This document shows, piece by piece, positions 9,387 through 19,380 of a stretch of DNA of 64,000 nt. Under the pieces are notes generated by a model, which did no database searches, was not told where the DNA came from, and worked only from the letters and a program-made list of their open reading frames with translations. Made by a program: the position numbers and the translations under genes. This DNA is from Cohnella rhizosphaerae. Lineage in GTDB: Bacteria > Bacillota > Bacilli > Paenibacillales > Paenibacillaceae. Positions within the stretch are counted from its first letter, which is position 1, and each line of letters begins with the position of its first letter. The stretch lies in contig NZ_JAPDIA010000007.1 in the NCBI RefSeq assembly GCF_029525575.1, forward strand, positions 806,001 through 870,000, in the 5' to 3' direction.

Positions 9387-10638
9387 TTAGAATCTTTCGG
9401 TTTTGTACCATTTAACCTCGCGTTTGAAGATCTGGTCCTTGAAATAGTTGTAAAGCCCATACGCGGCGACGACCATCCACATCTGGCAATAGGTAACGTA
9501 CATCAGCATGATGAGCCACAGATTCGACAGCTTCATCTCGCCCTTCTCCGTCGTCAGCGTGATGTACGTGCCGACCACGAAAAGCGTAATGGCCAGCATC
9601 CACAAAAACGAGCTGAACCCGGCGATGGTCGTCTTCACGTAGCCTAGCGCGTGCAGGACGAGCAGCAGATCGGACATGATCAGCGAGCTGACCAGCAGGA
9701 AGTAGATGGCGACGAAGTACAGAATATCGAAGCGAATGCGGGCCGCTTTTCGGTTGAAGAGCAGCGGGAAATTTTTGACGATAACGTACACGTTGCCTTT
9801 CGCCCAGCGCGACCGCTGCTTGAACCACACCTTGACCGTCTGCGGCTCCTGCTCCCAGGTGACGGATTTGGGCTGGAATTTGATCCGATATCCCATCATA
9901 TAGATCCGGAAGCTGATCTCCGTATCTTCGGCGATCGCCTTAACGTCCCAGCCTCCGATCTCTTCGACGATGTGCCTGCGCATAATGAAGTTCGTACCCG
10001 GAATCGTGCAGAGCTTGAACAGCTTCCACCTGCCGGCCTGGGCCATCCACTGGAACGAGAGCGTCTCGATGTTGATGAAACGCGTGAGCAGGCTCGCGTT
10101 GCGGTTGCGCGTTCGGAACTTGCCGATGACGGCGCCGAGCTTGGCGTCCGCCATGATCTCGGCGACAAGATAGGTGAGCGCGGTTTTCTCGGGCGTGTTG
10201 TCCGCGTCGTAGATGGCGATGAGCTCCCCCCTTGCTTTGCGCGAAGCCGATGTTGAGCGCGTTGGACTTGCCTTTGCCGCCGGTCGCCTTGTCGGTGTTG
10301 ATGACGATCAGGTTCCTGCCGGCGTGCCGGCGCTGGAGGCCGGAGAGCAGCTCGCTGCTGTTGTCCGAGGAGTTGTCGTTGATGACGATGATCTCGTACC
10401 GGTCGTGCGGGTAATCCAGCGCGAGCAGCGACTCCACGGTTTTGACGATGACCATGCCTTCGTTGTGGGCGGGCACCATGATCGAGACGAACGGCGGCGT
10501 CTGCGGCAGCGGAGGCACGGGCAAACGGTCCGTCTGCAAATAAAACAGATAGCCGGCGACGATGAGCGCGACGTTCACGAGCAGCAGCGACCAAATGCAG
10601 ATGACCGATATGAGCATCAGAATGTCAAAAGGAGTCAT
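9387..10638 (-). CDS. Family 2 processive glycosyltransferase, YdaM/BcsA-like (frameshifted)
   Basis: This membrane-bound GT2 synthase of about 416 aa polymerises the exopolysaccharide from a nucleotide sugar. N-terminal helices (about 5-30) precede the catalytic domain with FVSIMVPAHNE, VINDNSSDNS, YDADN (DxD), AEDTE (TED) and QRSRW (QxxRW). At least three C-terminal helices follow. No PilZ domain is present, so c-di-GMP control would have to come from the GGDEF protein at the end of the operon. The C6 run 10226-10231 shifts the frame just before DxD, and removing one base gives KGELIAIYDADNTPEK. The ATG lies inside the last codons of the upstream gene (14-bp overlap), implying translational coupling. 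Confidence 0.85.
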
Positions 10639-12231
10639 GGCGGCCTCCGGGATACAGGAATTTTCGTTTGTAGCGTCGATAACCGATGAACAGGAAGAGG
10701 CCGAATACGGCAAGGGACGAGCCGATGACGACCATCAAAATCTGGTTCTGAATGCCGAACAGCCTGGCAAAGCTGGTCTGCGCGGCAAGCCGTGTAAGCA
10801 TAGTGTTCGTCCACCGCGCGTTCGCGCTTGCCGATGTCCAGCGGCTTGCCGTCGATCAGCAGACTGCCCCCGGAGGATTGGACGGTCAGCCGGTCCGTAA
10901 GTACCTTATGCGTCCCGTTTTTCAGATCCGCGAACGGAATCCAGCTGCGGGAGATCGCGTCGACCGCCTCGTCCATAGCGGCCTCGTTCGGGAACAGGTC
11001 GAAGGAGAGGGCCAGATTCAGCGGCAGCGGCGTTCTCGGCGCCGTGCCGCGCCGCTCGAACTCCTGCAGCTGCGCGAACGGGATGACGTACGGCGAGAAG
11101 GCGAAGGATTTGGACGCTTCTGGCGTCCAAACATGCCGGCCGTCCGCATTGGGCGCCAGGAAGACCGAATCGAAAAAGGACATGCCCTGCGAAGCGTAAA
11201 CCTTGTCGTAGGTCCAGAACAGGCTTGCGCCCATGCCGAGCGGCGCGATGCCGTTGTCCGCGAGCAGTTCGATAAAGCCGCTCATCTTGCCGCGAAGCGA
11301 GCCGTCCCCGGCCGTCGAAGTGGCCGCGACGGCCGGCGCGTCTACGACGATGCTGCCGTTGCGGGCCTGCACGTACTGCAGCGCCTGGAGATACCGCTGC
11401 ATCGCCGGATAGTCCGTGTTGTAAAAAACGGGCTTCACGCTGGCCGCGAAGGGCACGCCTGCGTCATAGAGCCGGTCGGCGAGCTTCTTCAGCAGCTCGA
11501 GGTCGGAGAACGGATAAATTTCCTTGATCAGCATGTAGGCGCCGAATGGTTCGTCGACATGCAGCCAATCCTTCAAGACGTAAGCCAGGGCCAGCTCGGT
11601 CAAGCCGCCTGCCGACAGGTAGTCCGCGTAGGCGCAGTTCCCGGCGGATACCGCATAGGGCGAGCGCTTCCCGTCGCTCGTGAACGTCAGCGTGCCGTAG
11701 CGCTTGGCATCGGCAGAAGCGTCCGCGATGTAGTCCAGATCCTCGACGGCCGACAGCGTCTGGCTGTAGTCTCCGGCCTCGAGGCGAACCGAGTCGAGCG
11801 GCGCGGCTTGAAGCTTCGCGCCGAGCGTGGTTTGTACGCGCCCGGGGGAGCTCCCGTCCCCCGATCTGCAGGTAGGCTCCGTCATAGGACGCCAGATCCG
11901 ACGCAAGCGCGCTGCCTGCGATGGAGAGATCGGAGGCGTTGCGCACGACCGCGACGCGTTTGTAAGACTTCAAGGTTCCTTCTGCGTAGCGGTCGACGGG
12001 CATCGCGGCGACCGGGACGCCGTAGGCGGCGAACAGCCGCTCGAGCGTCTCCACGTTGCCCTCCCGGGGCGTCGACAAGCCGAGACTGTCGTAAAGGAGC
12101 AGCACGGGGGCGTCTGACGCGCCGGAAGCGTTCGCGGCGGAGGCGGGGCCGGCTGAGACGCACGAGCATGCGAGCGCGAACGCCAGAACGAGCAGCGCTG
12201 CGGTGCCCGGCATCCCTGATCTTTTTCGCAT
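10625..12231 (-). CDS. DUF2334-type polysaccharide deacetylase-like protein, YdaL-like (two frameshifts)
   Basis: The reconstructed product is about 534 aa. It starts at ATG 12231 with AGGAGGAAGG upstream and has a signal peptide ending near SCVSAGPASA. The exported domain (LLLYDSLG, AYMLIKEIYPFSDLE, LADRLYDAGVPFAASVKPV) resembles DUF2334/YdaL, a relative of NodB polysaccharide deacetylases. A C-terminal helix (ILMVVIGSSLAVFGLFLFIG) anchors it. Two extra bases break the frame: one in the C5 run 11858-11862 (restored IGDGSSPGRVQ) and one in the CG-rich stretch 10822-10830 (restored GKANARWTNTML). The second is not a simple homopolymer. Whether the protein deacetylates the glycan is inference; metal ligands were not confirmed. 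Confidence 0.72.
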
Positions 12232-12259
12232 GGGCCTTCCTCCTCGCTTGATGGGTCGC

Positions 12260-13798
12260 TTAAGCGGCTGTCGTCGCCGCGGGGGCCGTGTCCGGACGCA
12301 GCGGCACATTGCGCCAGAGGCGTCCGAGCAGGGCGTCGGATATCGTGACGAAGGTCACGAGGTCGAAGGCGATCGTGAACATGAATTCGTGCTTGGCCAG
12401 ATCGGCGTCGCCGGCGCCGACGATGGAGATCGCGATCCCGGCCAGCCCCATAAGGATCATCATGAGCAGCAGAGGCAGCCTGACGGCCTGCCTTCTGTTT
12501 TTGGTTCGCACGGCGGAGACGAACGAGGGCATGTACAGCCCGACGACGATGATCGTCCACAAGAAGAGGAAGCCGAACGTTTTAGGCGTCAGCAGCTTCT
12601 TGAGCGTGCTGTATAAGGAAAAGAAGTTCGTTTGCGCGCCGTAGGCATGGCCTTCCGACTTCTCGAAGTTGCCCATCGCCTCGGGTCGCGTCGTGAACGC
12701 GTCCTTGGCCGCGAGGTTCAGCATACGCCCCGCTTGGTCCGGGTGCGCCGCGTAATAGGCGAGCACCTTGCCGAAGCCGAATTTGCCGTAGAACTCGGTC
12801 AGCATTTTATTGGAGTTGACGTCGATCGTCGTATAGGGCTCGTAGTAGATCGTGCCGCTGAGCAGCGAATACTGTCCGTCGATCCCCATGCGCTCGAGGG
12901 ACTTCTCGGGATCGCTCGAATCCGGCAGCACGCCCCGGGTCATGGCATGGTATTTGTTAATATTGACGAATTCCTGCGGAATGAGCACGTAGGAAGCGAT
13001 GCTGACGACGAGCAGCAGCGTCAATCCGCCGGCCGCGCTAAGCCTGTAGCGTCGGCCGCTTCGCGCCAGCAGCACCCAGATGCCGAACAGGGCGATCAGA
13101 ATGCCGAGCGGCGCATTTTGCTGTTTGCTCGTGACGAGGAGCAGCGAGCTGACGACGAATACGGCCAGCATGGCGTAATCGTTGAACCTCCCGCGGTAAA
13201 TCAGCAGGCCGGAGGAGAGCGTGAACAGCGACATGACGAGCATCAAGGCCTCGCTGTAAAAAGAGTTGAAATATGCGGTATAGGCCGTATCGCCGAAAAT
13301 AAAAACCGCGGCCGCGGCGATGATATACCCTCGCTTGGCTGACGTTCTCCAGGTCAGCGCCTCGACCAGCATATAGACGGCGACGGTGTAAAGGAGCAAA
13401 TAAATCGCCGCCTGGACGCGAATGTCGAACGTACGGGCATCCAGCAACCAAATGTTCAACTGCAGCGCGATGCGGATGAACAGGGACTGGGACGAAGTGA
13501 GCGTGGCGCCGTTTTCGTTGAAGTATTGGAAGATGCCGTAATGCTTGACGAAATAACCGAAATACTGCTCGGCGTAATCCGGCGCGCTGAAATAAATGCC
13601 GTTGCTGTACAGGATGCGGAAATAGTCGCCGTTGTCCGCCATGCCGATGTATGGCTTGACGAACAAGGCGGCCGCCGAGATCGCGAGCACCGCGGCTGCG
13701 GCGAGTAAAGAGGGGGAGGCATAGCGAGTCGCCGCTATGAAAAGGCGTTTCCAACCGGCGGCGATTGTCCCCGTGCCCGACGTTTCCGATCGGCTCAT
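12260..13798 (-). CDS. Polytopic membrane protein, GT-C-like, in the exopolysaccharide operon
   Basis: This 512-aa protein has roughly 10-12 membrane helices. The start is ATG 13796-13798, chosen because AAGGAG lies 8 nt upstream. An in-frame GTG at 13807 is too close to that site. The first extracytoplasmic loop begins with GMADNGDYFRILYSNG, acidic residues typical of lipid-sugar-dependent GT-C transferases, and a large soluble loop follows in the second half. It may be a WsfD-like or Wzy-like sugar transferase or polymerase. That is weak inference from topology and neighbours. B. subtilis ydaJKLMN has no counterpart at this position. Confidence 0.7.
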   Translation of the reverse strand: MSRSETSGTGTIAAGWKRLFIAATRYASPSLLAAAAVLAISAAALFVKPYIGMADNGDYFRILYSNGIYFSAPDYAEQYFGYFVKHYGIFQYFNENGATLTSSQSLFIRIALQLNIWLLDARTFDIRVQAAIYLLLYTVAVYMLVEALTWRTSAKRGYIIAAAAVFIFGDTAYTAYFNSFYSEALMLVMSLFTLSSGLLIYRGRFNDYAMLAVFVVSSLLLVTSKQQNAPLGILIALFGIWVLLARSGRRYRLSAAGGLTLLLVVSIASYVLIPQEFVNINKYHAMTRGVLPDSSDPEKSLERMGIDGQYSLLSGTIYYEPYTTIDVNSNKMLTEFYGKFGFGKVLAYYAAHPDQAGRMLNLAAKDAFTTRPEAMGNFEKSEGHAYGAQTNFFSLYSTLKKLLTPKTFGFLFLWTIIVVGLYMPSFVSAVRTKNRRQAVRLPLLLMMILMGLAGIAISIVGAGDADLAKHEFMFTIAFDLVTFVTISDALLGRLWRNVPLRPDTAPAATTAA

Positions 13799-13831
13799 CT
13801 TCTCCACTCCTTCCCGGCCCGCAGGCTGTGT

Positions 13832-14957
13832 CTAGTAAGCGTAAGCAAGCAGCGCAGTCAGATTGTCGAACGAGTAGGCCTGTCCCGTCGCCGGGTCGCC
13901 GAAGCCGCCGTCCAGCGGCCCGCCGGTTCCGGTCGTCCGCAGCTCGTTCATTCGCGCGATCGCCCGTTCATACAGCGCCTTGTCGCCGGCGGCGGACCCG
14001 ATCATGGCGGCGAGCGCATAGATCGCGGTCGAGCGGACGTCGTCCTTGGGCACGCCGGTCCGGCTGTACGTGCCGAAAAGCGTACCGGCGTCAACCTGCT
14101 TCCTGATGTACGCGATGCTCTCGGGATGCGCAAGCCCGGCCTCGGACAGGTGCAAAATCGTCACCAGCGATTCGACGGTCCGAATGTCCTGGGGAGAAGC
14201 GTACTTATCCTTGCCGTAATCGTAGCGCGTCTCGTAAAAAAGGAAACGCGTCGCCGAGATACCCGCCTTCGACCGTCCGCCTGGCATGGTCGAGCAGGCG
14301 CTTTTTGCCGTCGTCCGGCAGCTTCAGCAGACCGAGCGTCTTTAAATCGATATAACATAAGGTCGCGAAGTCGTTGGTCGTCTTGTACGTCTCGTCGTAA
14401 AAGTCGTAGAGCCGTCCTTCCTTGACGTTGTAGGCATAGAAACGCTTGCCGTATTCGTCCGCTTCCGACGTATAGGCGGGGGCCTTGAATGCGTCGCCAG
14501 CCTCGTATAAGGCGCGTATGATCCGCAGATCGTCGACGGCCGCGTTGACCGGATAGCGTTTGCCCGACAGCGGGCTGTACCGGTAGCTGAACGACGCGTT
14601 CATGTCAAAGACGGCGCGAGCCCGGCTCCAAACCGATTCGAAAGCTTCTCGTTCCCCGCTGAGCGCGTAGTAACGCATCGAAAGACCGGCCGACTCGCTC
14701 AAGACTTCGTGCCCGCTGGCGGAAGCGCCGTTTTGCGCCGTATCGACCAGGTTCGTGTAGACGCCGTCCGGTCCCGTCAAACGGTTCTGGATGAAGCGCT
14801 CCAGCGCGGCGCGGCCTTCGTCGTAAGACGACGAGGCGCCGTACCTGGTCGCGGGCAGGAGGCGCGCGACGTCGTCTTCCGTTGTCGTCGCGCGCGGTGC
14901 GCACCCCGCAAGGAAGGCGGCGCACGCAGCCAGGACGGCGATGAGTCTAAGAGTCAT
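13832..14957 (-). CDS. GH8-like glycoside hydrolase lipoprotein, YdaJ/BcsZ-like (frameshifted)
   Basis: The reconstructed protein is about 374 aa. The start ATG 14957 leads a lipoprotein signal (LAACAAFLAGC), so it is expected on the outer face of the membrane. The (alpha/alpha)6-barrel family features include VLSESAGLSMRYYAL near the start, DDLRIIRALYEAG (BcsZ-like subsite Asp), LGDAFPFYETRYDYG and a C-terminal SFDNLTALLAYAY. The A6 run 14236-14241 carries one base too many, and removal restores the LGDAFPFYETRYDY block. It is the first gene of the operon. BcsZ-type hydrolases trim or release nascent glycan during synthesis. The exact substrate is unknown because the polymer is unknown. Confidence 0.75.
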
Positions 14958-15298
14958 TTGTCGCTACGCTCCTGTCTTGACACGATTGGTCGCACGGTTT
15001 GTTCAATAATTACCACGCCTGCCCCGATTTTGCGACGGCATTCGGGCTCATCTTTTCAGAATTCGACAAAATGTAAAGGATTCGACATAAAAATTTATGG
15101 AAATACTCCAAAAATGTATATTTGTGTCGAATAAATAGTCGTATAAGATTATAGATGTAAAAAATAGATTGAAAAATAATCCGATATACCTACTCAAGTC
15201 TTATCATTCATATTTTAGATGAAACCTCGGGTTTCGTAATGTTAAACATTTTGGTAAATGGGACGCCCTTGCGACCGGGAGACGAATGCGGGGGCAAG
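14958..15298. promoter_or_regulatory. AT-rich divergent regulatory region with three ATTCGACA sites
   Basis: This roughly 340-bp stretch between the exopolysaccharide operon and the marR-type gene is far richer in A/T than its flanks. The 8-mer ATTCGACA occurs at 15061-15068 and 15080-15087, and inverted as TGTCGAAT at 15125-15132. They lie upstream of the operon's first gene and could be operator sites. I could not place a convincing -35/-10 pair for the minus strand. Confidence 0.5.
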
Positions 15299-15327
15299 TT
15301 GACGCATTCCGGCGCCTCTGATATAGT
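15299..15327 (+). promoter_or_regulatory. Sigma-A promoter of the marR/MMPL operon
   Basis: TTGACG at 15299-15304 and TATAGT at 15322-15327 are separated by exactly 17 bp, which is near consensus. Confidence 0.8.
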
Positions 15328-15341
15328 TCGACTATAAAACA

Positions 15342-15356
15342 ATTCGATCATCGAAT
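15342..15356. promoter_or_regulatory. Putative MarR operator palindrome
   Basis: ATTCGATCATCGAAT is a perfect 7-bp inverted repeat around a single C, located between the -10 element and the start codon, where autorepression by the downstream MarR protein is expected. A second dyad, ATAGT-TCG-ACTAT, overlaps the -10 at 15323-15335. The half-site ATTCGA also occurs in the three ATTCGACA motifs upstream. Confidence 0.6.
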
Positions 15357-15374
15357 GATTAGAGGGTGATACCA

Positions 15375-15858
15375 TTGTTGGAAGGACCGAAGCTTCACGA
15401 TCTTATCGAACGCTACAAGGCGGCCATGTTCACCGTGAATAGGCGGATGACCGCGCTGCTTCGGGACGAGATGCCCGGAGACCTGACGCTCGACCAGTTC
15501 GCGATCATTCAATACGTAGGGACGCGCGACGATTGCACGTCGACCGAGCTGGCCGACGTATTTTGCGTGGGCAAGAGCTCGATTACGGCGATCGTAACGC
15601 GTCTGGTGGACAAAGGCTTGATCGTGCGCAGCCCGGACGGCAAGGACCGGCGGGTGCTGTATCTGCGGTTGACGGAGGCGGGCGAACGGATGGGAGCCGA
15701 CCTCAACGAGCGGATCGGCTCTCTGCTCGGGGCGTACGTATCGGCGTTCGACGAGGCAGAAGCGGATCAATTTATAGACACCTACGAGAAGCTGGCGCGC
15801 GTCATCATGCAGGGCGGCGGAGAAGCTTCCGGGGGAGAGGAGTGGCGGGATTTCATGA
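15375..15858 (+). CDS. MarR-family transcriptional regulator (frameshifted at 3' end)
   Basis: The winged-helix regulator (about 160 aa) contains the MarR recognition helix region (TSTELADVFCVGKSSITAIV) and the wing DRRVLYLRLTEAGERM. The start is TTG 15375 or TTG 15378 behind AGAGGGTGAT; GTG 15366 overlaps that site. As given, the frame runs on into the exporter. Removing one G from the five-G run 15831-15835 instead gives a TGA at 15856-15858 that overlaps the exporter ATG as ATGA, the usual arrangement for such pairs. It presumably represses its own operon through the palindrome in its leader. Confidence 0.8.
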
Positions 15859-18800
15859 AGAGCATCGTCAAATTCAGGTGGGCGGTACTGGCGCTCTGGC
15901 TCGCCGTCGTGGCCGGCCTGGTGCTCACGGCGCCGAACATGGCGGACCTCGTGCGCGAGAAGGGGCAGATCACCGTGCCGGACGGCTATACGTCGACCAA
16001 CGCGGGCGAGCTCCTGCACGAGCGGGATGCGCAGCGCGCCGGCGACGAGGAGGGGGGCGGGCGCGGCAACGCGACCGTGCTTGTCTTCCACGGCGACGCC
16101 GCGCTCGCCGACGCGCAAATGTCCGAGATCAAGGCGGGCATCGACAAATTGAAGGCGGAGAAGGCGAAGCTTGGCATCGGCTCGGTGACGACCCACTTCG
16201 ACACGCCGGAGCTGAAGGATCAGATGGTGTCCAAGGACGGCAAGACCGTGCTGGCGCTCCTCACCGTGAATACGGGCGGACGCGAGCTGTCCGAGGTGCG
16301 GGAAGGTCTGACGGACGCGCTGTCGGACGTCAAGGTCGACCACTATTATACGGGCAACTGGATCATCCAGGAGGATGTCGTCGAGAGCTCTCAAGAGGGG
16401 CTGCACAAGACGGAGTACATCACCGTCATTTTTATTCTCGCGATATTGTTCCTCGTGTTCAGATCCGCGATCGCGCCGTTCATCCCGCTCGTGACGGTCG
16501 GGATCAGCTATATCGCGGCACAATCGGTCGTGTCTTATTTGGTCAAATATCTCGATTTCCCATTGTCGAACTTCACGCAGATCTTCATGGTCGCGGTCAT
16601 GTTCGGCATCGGCACGGACTACTGCATCCTGCTCATCAGCCGATTCAAGGAGGAGCTCGCGCACAACGGCGGCGACAAGGTCGATGCCATTCTGACGACT
16701 TACCGGACCGCGGGGAAAACCGTCATGTATGCCGGCCTCGCGGTGCTCGTAGGCTTCGCCTGCATCGGGTTTTCCGCGTTCAGCCTGTACCAATCGGCCG
16801 TCGCGGTCGCGGTCGGCGTCGGGGTGCTGCTGATCGCGCTTGTGACGCTCGTTCCGTTTTTCATGGCGGTGCTGGGCAAAGCCATCTTCTGGCCGACGCG
16901 CGGCTCGCTCGAGCACAAGCCGAGCCGGTTCTGGGGCGCGATGGGCAGCTTCTCCCTGAAGCGGCCGCTCCTGTCGCTGCTCGTGCTGGCGGTCGTGCTG
17001 GCGCCGTTCCTCTCCATCTATAAAGGCGCGATCTCCTTCAACTCGCTCGACGAGATCGGCGAACGCTACGATTCGGTCAAAGGCTTTAACTTGATCGCGG
17101 ACAGCTTCGGTCCGGGCGAGTCGCTGACGACGACGGTCGTGCTCAAGACCGACAAGGCGATCGACACGTCGGAAGGCCTCGCGATGATCGAGCGGGTGAG
17201 CCGCGAGCTGGCAGGCGTCGACGGCGTCAAAGCCGTGCGGAGCGCGACGCGGCCGACGGGCGAGGCGCCGAAGGACTTTCAGGTGACGCAGCAGGTCGAC
17301 ACGCTCGGCAGCGGGTTGGATCAGGGGGCGGAAGGCATCGGCCAGGTGTCCAAGGGGCTTGCCGACGCGAGCAAGTCGCTCAGCGCCAACGCATCCAAGC
17401 TTAGCGGGGCGGCCGAAGGCGCCGACGAGCTCGTGGCCGGCACGCAGTCGCTCAAGAGCGGCATCGCGCAGCTGGAGAGCGGCCTCAAGGTGGTGCAGAA
17501 CGGGCTGAAAAGCGGCACGGCAGGCGCCGGCGAGCTGCGCGAAGGCGCGGCGCAGGCGAAGAAGAGCGCGGATCAGCTGCTGGCGGCGAGCCGCAAGCTG
17601 GAAGCGAGCTACAAGCAGCTGGCGAGCGGGCTCGAACAGCTCGGCGCTGGCTACGGCGATATCGCCGCCAAGCAGAAGGCGCTGGCGGACGGCCTCGCCG
17701 ACCTGGGCAAGGGGATCGGAGGCCTCGGCGACAAATATCCGGAGCTGGCGTCCGATGCGGATTACCAGCGCGCGGTCGCCTCGCTCGGCCAGCTGCAGTC
17801 GAGCGCTTCGCAGTTGGCGGGCGGACTGTCGCAGTTGAACGCCAAGCTGGACGGCGCTACGGCAGGCTTGAAGCAGGCAAATGCCGGTCTGGCCCAAGCG
17901 GCGGACGGGCAGGCGCAGCTGTCGGCTGGACTGGCGAAGCTGGCTTCCGGCATCGGTTCGCTGCAGAGCGGGCTCGATCAGGCCGTCGACGGCCAAGGGC
18001 AGATCATCGGGCAGCTGCCCGGCGTGACCGGCGGGCTCGACAAGCTGGCCGACGGCCAGCGGCAGTTGGGCGAGGGCTTCGCGCAGCTGAACGATCAACT
18101 GGGCGAGCTGACAAGCGGTCTTGATAAAAGCGTGAACGGCCTCGACCAGGTGTCGGGCGGCCTGAAGTCGGCTCAAGACTACATCGGCGAGCTGTCGTCG
18201 GCATCGGACAGCGACCTGAGCGGCTGGTTCATCCCGGCCGACGCGATTCAGCGGGCGGACTTCCAGCAGGCGCTGGACGTCTACGCCTCTAAGGACCGCA
18301 AGATTACGACGTTCGACGTCATTTTCTCCGGCAACCCGTACGAGCTCGAGACGATGAAGCTGATCGAGCCGCTGCAGGAAGCGGCCGATCGCGGATTGAA
18401 GGGGACTGCCTATGCGGCAGGCTCGACCCACGAGATCGGCGGCGTCACCAGCGCCAACAACGACCTGAACGAGATCTCCTCCGCCGACTACGCGCGGACG
18501 GTCGTGCTCATGCTGATCGGCATCGGCCTGATTCTGATCTTCATGTTCCGTTCGATCGTGATCCCGATTTATCTGGTCGTCTCGCTGATCGGCACGTATT
18601 ACACGTCGCTCGCGATCACCGAGTTGATCTTCGTGCGGATGCTCGGGCATTCGGGCACGAGCTGGACGGTGCCGTTCTTCGGCTTCGTGCTGCTGATCGC
18701 GCTCGGCGTCGACTACAGCATCTTCCTGATGGACCGGTTCCGCGAGTACCGGGACCTGCCGCCGCAGGAAGCGATCCTGAAGGCGATGCGGAACATGGGC

Positions 18801-19052
18801 ACCGTCATCCTGTCCGCCGCGCTTATCCTGGGCGGCACGTTCGCGGCGATGCTGCCGTCGGGCGTGATGTCGCTGCTGCAGATCGCGACGATGGTGCTGT
18901 GCGGACTGTTCCTGTACGCGGTCATCGTGCTGCCGCTGTTCGTGCCGGTCATGGTGCGCACGTTCGGCGAGGCGAACTGGTGGCCGTTCATGGGGCGGCG
19001 GTCCGGCGCGGGCGGCGACAGCGCCGTCGGCCGGATGTCGCACGAGGCTTGA
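15855..19052 (+). CDS. MMPL/RND-family exporter, YdfJ-like
   Basis: This is a proton-driven transporter of about 1065 aa starting at ATG 15855 (MKSIVKFRWAVLALWL). It has two repeats, each a first helix plus extracytoplasmic domain plus a five-helix bundle. The membrane motifs FGIGTDYCILLISR and ALGVDYSIFLMDRFREY are the MMPL TM4 proton-relay signatures. Between about residues 490 and 780 the second ectodomain holds a long repetitive coiled coil of roughly 11-residue units rich in LxxGLxQL, common in Gram-positive MMPLs and YhgE. Substrates are probably lipids or hydrophobic drugs. Co-transcription with marR suggests induction by a ligand. Large antisense frames are shadows. Confidence 0.88.
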   Translation: MKSIVKFRWAVLALWLAVVAGLVLTAPNMADLVREKGQITVPDGYTSTNAGELLHERDAQRAGDEEGGGRGNATVLVFHGDAALADAQMSEIKAGIDKLKAEKAKLGIGSVTTHFDTPELKDQMVSKDGKTVLALLTVNTGGRELSEVREGLTDALSDVKVDHYYTGNWIIQEDVVESSQEGLHKTEYITVIFILAILFLVFRSAIAPFIPLVTVGISYIAAQSVVSYLVKYLDFPLSNFTQIFMVAVMFGIGTDYCILLISRFKEELAHNGGDKVDAILTTYRTAGKTVMYAGLAVLVGFACIGFSAFSLYQSAVAVAVGVGVLLIALVTLVPFFMAVLGKAIFWPTRGSLEHKPSRFWGAMGSFSLKRPLLSLLVLAVVLAPFLSIYKGAISFNSLDEIGERYDSVKGFNLIADSFGPGESLTTTVVLKTDKAIDTSEGLAMIERVSRELAGVDGVKAVRSATRPTGEAPKDFQVTQQVDTLGSGLDQGAEGIGQVSKGLADASKSLSANASKLSGAAEGADELVAGTQSLKSGIAQLESGLKVVQNGLKSGTAGAGELREGAAQAKKSADQLLAASRKLEASYKQLASGLEQLGAGYGDIAAKQKALADGLADLGKGIGGLGDKYPELASDADYQRAVASLGQLQSSASQLAGGLSQLNAKLDGATAGLKQANAGLAQAADGQAQLSAGLAKLASGIGSLQSGLDQAVDGQGQIIGQLPGVTGGLDKLADGQRQLGEGFAQLNDQLGELTSGLDKSVNGLDQVSGGLKSAQDYIGELSSASDSDLSGWFIPADAIQRADFQQALDVYASKDRKITTFDVIFSGNPYELETMKLIEPLQEAADRGLKGTAYAAGSTHEIGGVTSANNDLNEISSADYARTVVLMLIGIGLILIFMFRSIVIPIYLVVSLIGTYYTSLAITELIFVRMLGHSGTSWTVPFFGFVLLIALGVDYSIFLMDRFREYRDLPPQEAILKAMRNMGTVILSAALILGGTFAAMLPSGVMSLLQIATMVLCGLFLYAVIVLPLFVPVMVRTFGEANWWPFMGRRSGAGGDSAVGRMSHEA

Positions 19053-19092
19053 GGTTTAGGTCGATTAAATATAAGCTGCGCTAATGATCGAA

Positions 19093-19126
19093 GGAAGCTC
19101 CGGCGACGGGGCTTCTTTCATTTTAT
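19093..19126 (+). terminator. Rho-independent terminator of the marR/MMPL operon
   Basis: GAAGCTCC (19094-19101) pairs with GGGGCTTC (19108-19115) around a 6-nt loop and is followed by TTTCATTTT. Confidence 0.75.
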
Positions 19127-19199
19127 ATGGAGGGGGGAGTGCGCGCCTGATCTGCCCATGCTGCTTGCGAGTTTTTGGACAGGAAATCCGCTATTCTCG

Positions 19200-19380
19200 T
19201 CAAAGAAGGCGAATAGGCTAAGTTGCGGACCACAGTTCCGTTATCCCGCCTTGCTGCCTTGTTTATCGCGGACTTTGGAGTAAATAAGAGATCCTCAGTC
19301 CGCAAACCGCCTGAAGGCTGCCACATAGGGAGAAATAACGGACGGTGTGTCCGCAACAGTCGGCGTATCGGCGATACGAA
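19200..19380. repeat. Degenerate mosaic of inverted and direct repeats
   Basis: No gene is seen here. The stretch holds GCGGAC boxes at 19225 and 19267 and their inverse GTCCGC further on, plus inverted ATAACGGA arms. AAATAA...GTCCGC occurs twice, at 19282 and 19333, which is a 51-bp offset. A related element (AAGGGCTCCTGAGTCCG type) recurs at 59.6 kb. Confidence 0.5.

Noticed and set aside
15348..19043. Minus-strand frame of over 1200 codons opposite the MMPL exporter
   Set aside because: The plus strand has MarR and MMPL signatures, a consensus promoter and a terminator. The antisense frame is Arg/His-rich and has no ribosome site.
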